A stretch of DNA of 64,000 bases from Chryseobacterium sp. JV274 (lineage in GTDB: Bacteria > Bacteroidota > Bacteroidia > Flavobacteriales > Weeksellaceae): the NCBI RefSeq assembly GCF_903969135.1, contig NZ_LR824569.1, forward strand, positions 1,178,001 through 1,242,000. The letters run 5' to 3'. Positions within the stretch are counted from its first letter, which is position 1, and every line of letters starts with the position of its first letter. The notes under the pieces were generated by a model. It saw only the letters and a program-made list of their open reading frames with translations, was not told where the DNA came from and ran no database searches. Shown piece by piece: positions 61,517 through 64,000 of the stretch. The translations under genes were made by a program, and so were the position numbers.

Positions 61517-64000
61517 TTAGTTTACGGGAAAGTATAGCTCATAATTATAGGAAGTATTGTTGGGGGTAGAAACTCCCAAATGTCTTCTTATTATAATCTC
61601 CCCATTGGTTTTAATTGTATAATACACCTGTCCGTTGTAAGATGAATAATCTGATGTTGGCCTGCAGTTTCCTACAATGTCAGCCACTTTTACACCTGTT
61701 GTCGTCCAAGGTAAATTGACTGAGTTTGATCCGGAGGAAAACCCAAAACTTACTTTATACATTGCATTAGTAGTAACAGAAGCGCTTCCTCCTCCCGAAA
61801 TCCCTATAGATGTATTGAATGAAAGACTGCAAGATATTGTAGAGTTACATAAACCATTGGCATTGGCATAATACTGACCATTAGCAGCAATATCATTAAG
61901 GGCTGTCTGATCTGCCAGTGTCTGACTTATAGTGGAGGAGTACTTTCCTGCAGGCACAGTATAAACAATAGGTACGGGAGTTGCTCCTGACTGGCTACAA
62001 TTATTTTTTGTAAATGACTGACTTTTGGAAGTATTATAATAGTAAACCGTAGGTACATATCCATATTTATACTCTTTTACAGTTTTTCCTGCTCTGTCTG
62101 TTATTTTCTGAAGCCTCAATGCATTATCATAAATATAACTCTCTCTTGTACCAGCCGGCATTGTAATACTTCTAAGCCCTATCAGTGGATCATGAGTATA
62201 GGTTGTTACCTGATATGCTGCAAAAGCAGAATTACCCCTGAAATTATCTAAAGTACTTAATAATGTAGTCTCATCATTGTTTGGCAAAGCTGCTGCATCG
62301 TTATTTGAAGCATTCACAATACTGCTAATAAGGGAGGAATCAATATCTGAGAATTTAGCTCCATCTATCTTAGCGATGGGTTTTGTCTGATTATACCCCC
62401 AGATAACAGTGGTCGGCACACCTTCCCTGTTTGTAAATTGCTGTAAATTTCCTTTGCTGTCAAACTTATCGTATGTCATTTGTACAACTGGTGAATTAAT
62501 CAGGATATTGGTAGAAAGATCGGCATAAGGCAAGGGGAATCCAGCTGTTTTCAAATCAGCATCAGCCTGACTTGATGGAAAATTTTTATATACTGTTGAT
62601 ATGACCTTTCCCTGGTCCGTATCATTTTTTTTCTTGATTGAACTTTGAAGTTGTGAATTGGCAACAATATTTAAATTAATCAAGTATTGCATTCCCTGTG
62701 TCAAAGGATAGGCAAAAGAGTTTTCTGTAATGCTTCCATCAAAATGAGTTATCTTCTCTTTTGTTGGGAGAAAAAAGGGTTCCTGATAATTGTACGATAT
62801 TGGTACACCATTATTTAAAACCGGGTTGGCTCCAAAATATTCCTTTGTGACCTGTTCTTCATTAAAGTTACTGATACTTAAATAATTATTCCGGTTAATC
62901 TTTTTATATAATACAAGATTTTCTGGAGTATTATCAATAATCAGACTCCAGGAAGGTTTAAAAATATATGAGTTAGAAAAGTATACATTAAAATCTGTAC
63001 TAACATCCTTCCCGATTTTGTAAATATAGGTTTCTGTTTGCATTGGAAAAGCTGCTCCTTCACCGTAAACTTCTTTGCTAATCAACTTTGCTCTTAAATG
63101 GCTGCGGTTTTTGAAATAATTTTCATTCGCCACAAGCCTACTTCCATAAACACCACCCGTATGATCTTCTGTGTGAGGATAAATATTAGGATAATTACTA
63201 AATCCCGTAAAAGAAAACACCTGCTTTCCTTTTCCGGTTTCTTCTTCGGTCACTTTTTCATATATCACAAAACTTCCGTCATCAGTTTCAGGCATATTCT
63301 GCTGTGACAAATACACCGCCGGATAAGAAGCAACACCGGAATCGCTGACACTGTTGTACCATCCCCCAATTCTGTTAGTAGTCATAGAAGGCATACTTCC
63401 TATAGTCCCCGAAGAAGCGCCACTATCGTTCAGATATTTATACTTAATCGTTCTGGCCGTATAGTCATCAAGTATCTTTTGTTCTTTGACTCTGACTCCA
63501 CCACCCAGTTGTTCCTGGCCATTCAAAAGAAATCTATTTAGCTCATATGCAAATTGGAAATACCCTCCTGTAGGAGTTGTAATCTGGTTCAGCATTCCTA
63601 TAGACGCTTGATTATCCGGAGTCATGTCTATATCACCATATAAAAAAGTGGTTCCATTAAGTGGAAGATTATCAAATTTGAACTTCTGATTTATGATTTG
63701 ATAATATGTTTTAGGAAAATTTCCGGCCGATTGCTGTTTAAAATTACCGAAAAGATCTCTATAATTTTTGGTAGCTTCCGAAGTTCCTTTTGAAGGCATT
63801 GGAAGGGGATTATAATCAAGTTTATAATTGTAGAGAAAAGTATCATCTTTATCATAAAATGCAACATCGTCTAATCTTAATCTTAAATCCAGGTCACTTG
63901 AAACTTGCGTATTTTTGAAATAACCATAGTTTAGTTTCACCTTTTTAACAATCTGCCCGTTAACATCATAAACAATAACCTGGGAAAGTGCCCGTTTAGG
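61517..64000 (-). CDS. Large RHS-partner protein with DUF5977-like repeat (5' end cut)
   Basis: The frame is open to the right edge; the GTG at 63940 is not the start, because coding continues as VIVYDVNGQIVKKVKLNYGY. At least 827 residues are visible. Much of it is YD-repeat-like beta structure (FDSKGNLQQFTNREGVPTTV, SYIYDNALRLQKITDRAGKT). Near the end, YYNTSKSQSFTKNNCSQSGA and QYYANANGLCNSTISCS match the DUF5977 pattern. The stop lies 6 bases before the RHS gene. It is likely exported and may be a delivery or shell partner, but no function has been shown. Confidence 0.75.
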   Translation of the reverse strand, partial: PKRALSQVIVYDVNGQIVKKVKLNYGYFKNTQVSSDLDLRLRLDDVAFYDKDDTFLYNYKLDYNPLPMPSKGTSEATKNYRDLFGNFKQQSAGNFPKTYYQIINQKFKFDNLPLNGTTFLYGDIDMTPDNQASIGMLNQITTPTGGYFQFAYELNRFLLNGQEQLGGGVRVKEQKILDDYTARTIKYKYLNDSGASSGTIGSMPSMTTNRIGGWYNSVSDSGVASYPAVYLSQQNMPETDDGSFVIYEKVTEEETGKGKQVFSFTGFSNYPNIYPHTEDHTGGVYGSRLVANENYFKNRSHLRAKLISKEVYGEGAAFPMQTETYIYKIGKDVSTDFNVYFSNSYIFKPSWSLIIDNTPENLVLYKKINRNNYLSISNFNEEQVTKEYFGANPVLNNGVPISYNYQEPFFLPTKEKITHFDGSITENSFAYPLTQGMQYLINLNIVANSQLQSSIKKKNDTDQGKVISTVYKNFPSSQADADLKTAGFPLPYADLSTNILINSPVVQMTYDKFDSKGNLQQFTNREGVPTTVIWGYNQTKPIAKIDGAKFSDIDSSLISSIVNASNNDAAALPNNDETTLLSTLDNFRGNSAFAAYQVTTYTHDPLIGLRSITMPAGTRESYIYDNALRLQKITDRAGKTVKEYKYGYVPTVYYYNTSKSQSFTKNNCSQSGATPVPIVYTVPAGKYSSTISQTLADQTALNDIAANGQYYANANGLCNSTISCSLSFNTSIGISGGGSASVTTNAMYKVSFGFSSGSNSVNLPWTTTGVKVADIVGNCRPTSDYSSYNGQVYYTIKTNGEIIIRRHLGVSTPNNTSYNYELYFPVN

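Noticed and set aside
61517..63940. GTG at 63940 as the start of the large RHS partner
   Set aside because: The frame stays open with protein-like sequence to the window edge, so the true start lies outside.

Overview
The window looks like chromosome of a low-GC member of the Bacteroidota, most likely a Flavobacteriia of the Chryseobacterium type. The evidence is two SusC/SusD pairs, a hybrid two-component regulator (HTCS), a protein with a type IX secretion (T9SS) C-terminal sorting domain, and flavobacterial RHS proteins with a DUF5977-like repeat. The genus is inferred from protein style only. No rRNA, tRNA, CRISPR array or intact insertion sequence was recognised.

1-29.4 kb (plus the T9SS gene up to 32.5 kb) is a large pectin utilisation locus. 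Leftward genes kduI, kduD, uxaC and kdgK (cut by the window edge) encode cytoplasmic uronate catabolism. Across an 877-base intergenic region, a rightward run encodes SusC, SusD, pectin methylesterase, pectate lyase, DUF4861, GH105, GH43, CE12 acetylesterase, GH28, an esterase, a second CE8, a second CE12, KdgF, another esterase, GH95 and a lipoprotein pectate lyase. It is followed by a leftward pair (DUF4861 and PL10) and a leftward multidomain pectate lyase with a T9SS signal. The logic is surface demethylation, deacetylation and cleavage, SusCD import, periplasmic trimming, then KdgF, KduI, KduD and KdgK in the cytoplasm, with UxaC feeding in saturated galacturonate. LacI-type palindromes (core like GCAATCGATTGC) flank the divergent promoters, precede the lipoprotein lyase, and one lies inside the signal-peptide codons of the second DUF4861 gene.

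32.6-36.8 kb is a graveyard of RHS polymorphic-toxin parts: a frameshifted RHS core end, one intact toxin-like tip with a coupled probable immunity gene, a further small gene, a decayed toxin with its surviving neighbour, and an orphan copy of the RHS linker with another small gene.

36.8-51.7 kb is a fructan (levan/inulin) utilisation locus, all leftward: HTCS with a sugar-binding periplasmic domain, MFS sugar porter, GH32, SusC, SusD, a DUF4960-type surface lipoprotein, a second divergent GH32 lipoprotein and a fructokinase. The gene content resembles the Bacteroides thetaiotaomicron BT1754-BT1763 locus.

52.1-56.4 kb holds an AraC regulator, an alpha/beta hydrolase with a cysteine at the nucleophile position, a hexapeptide acetyltransferase, an exported cupin and an exported CMD-CMD-ABM fusion. 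At 56.5-57.0 kb two broken genes (an old-yellow-enzyme relative and an NAD(P)-binding protein) are joined tail to tail. 57.5-64.0 kb holds an apparently intact RHS system: a large DUF5977-type partner (cut by the edge), a 1200-residue RHS protein with a variable C-terminal domain, and a small overlapping probable immunity gene.
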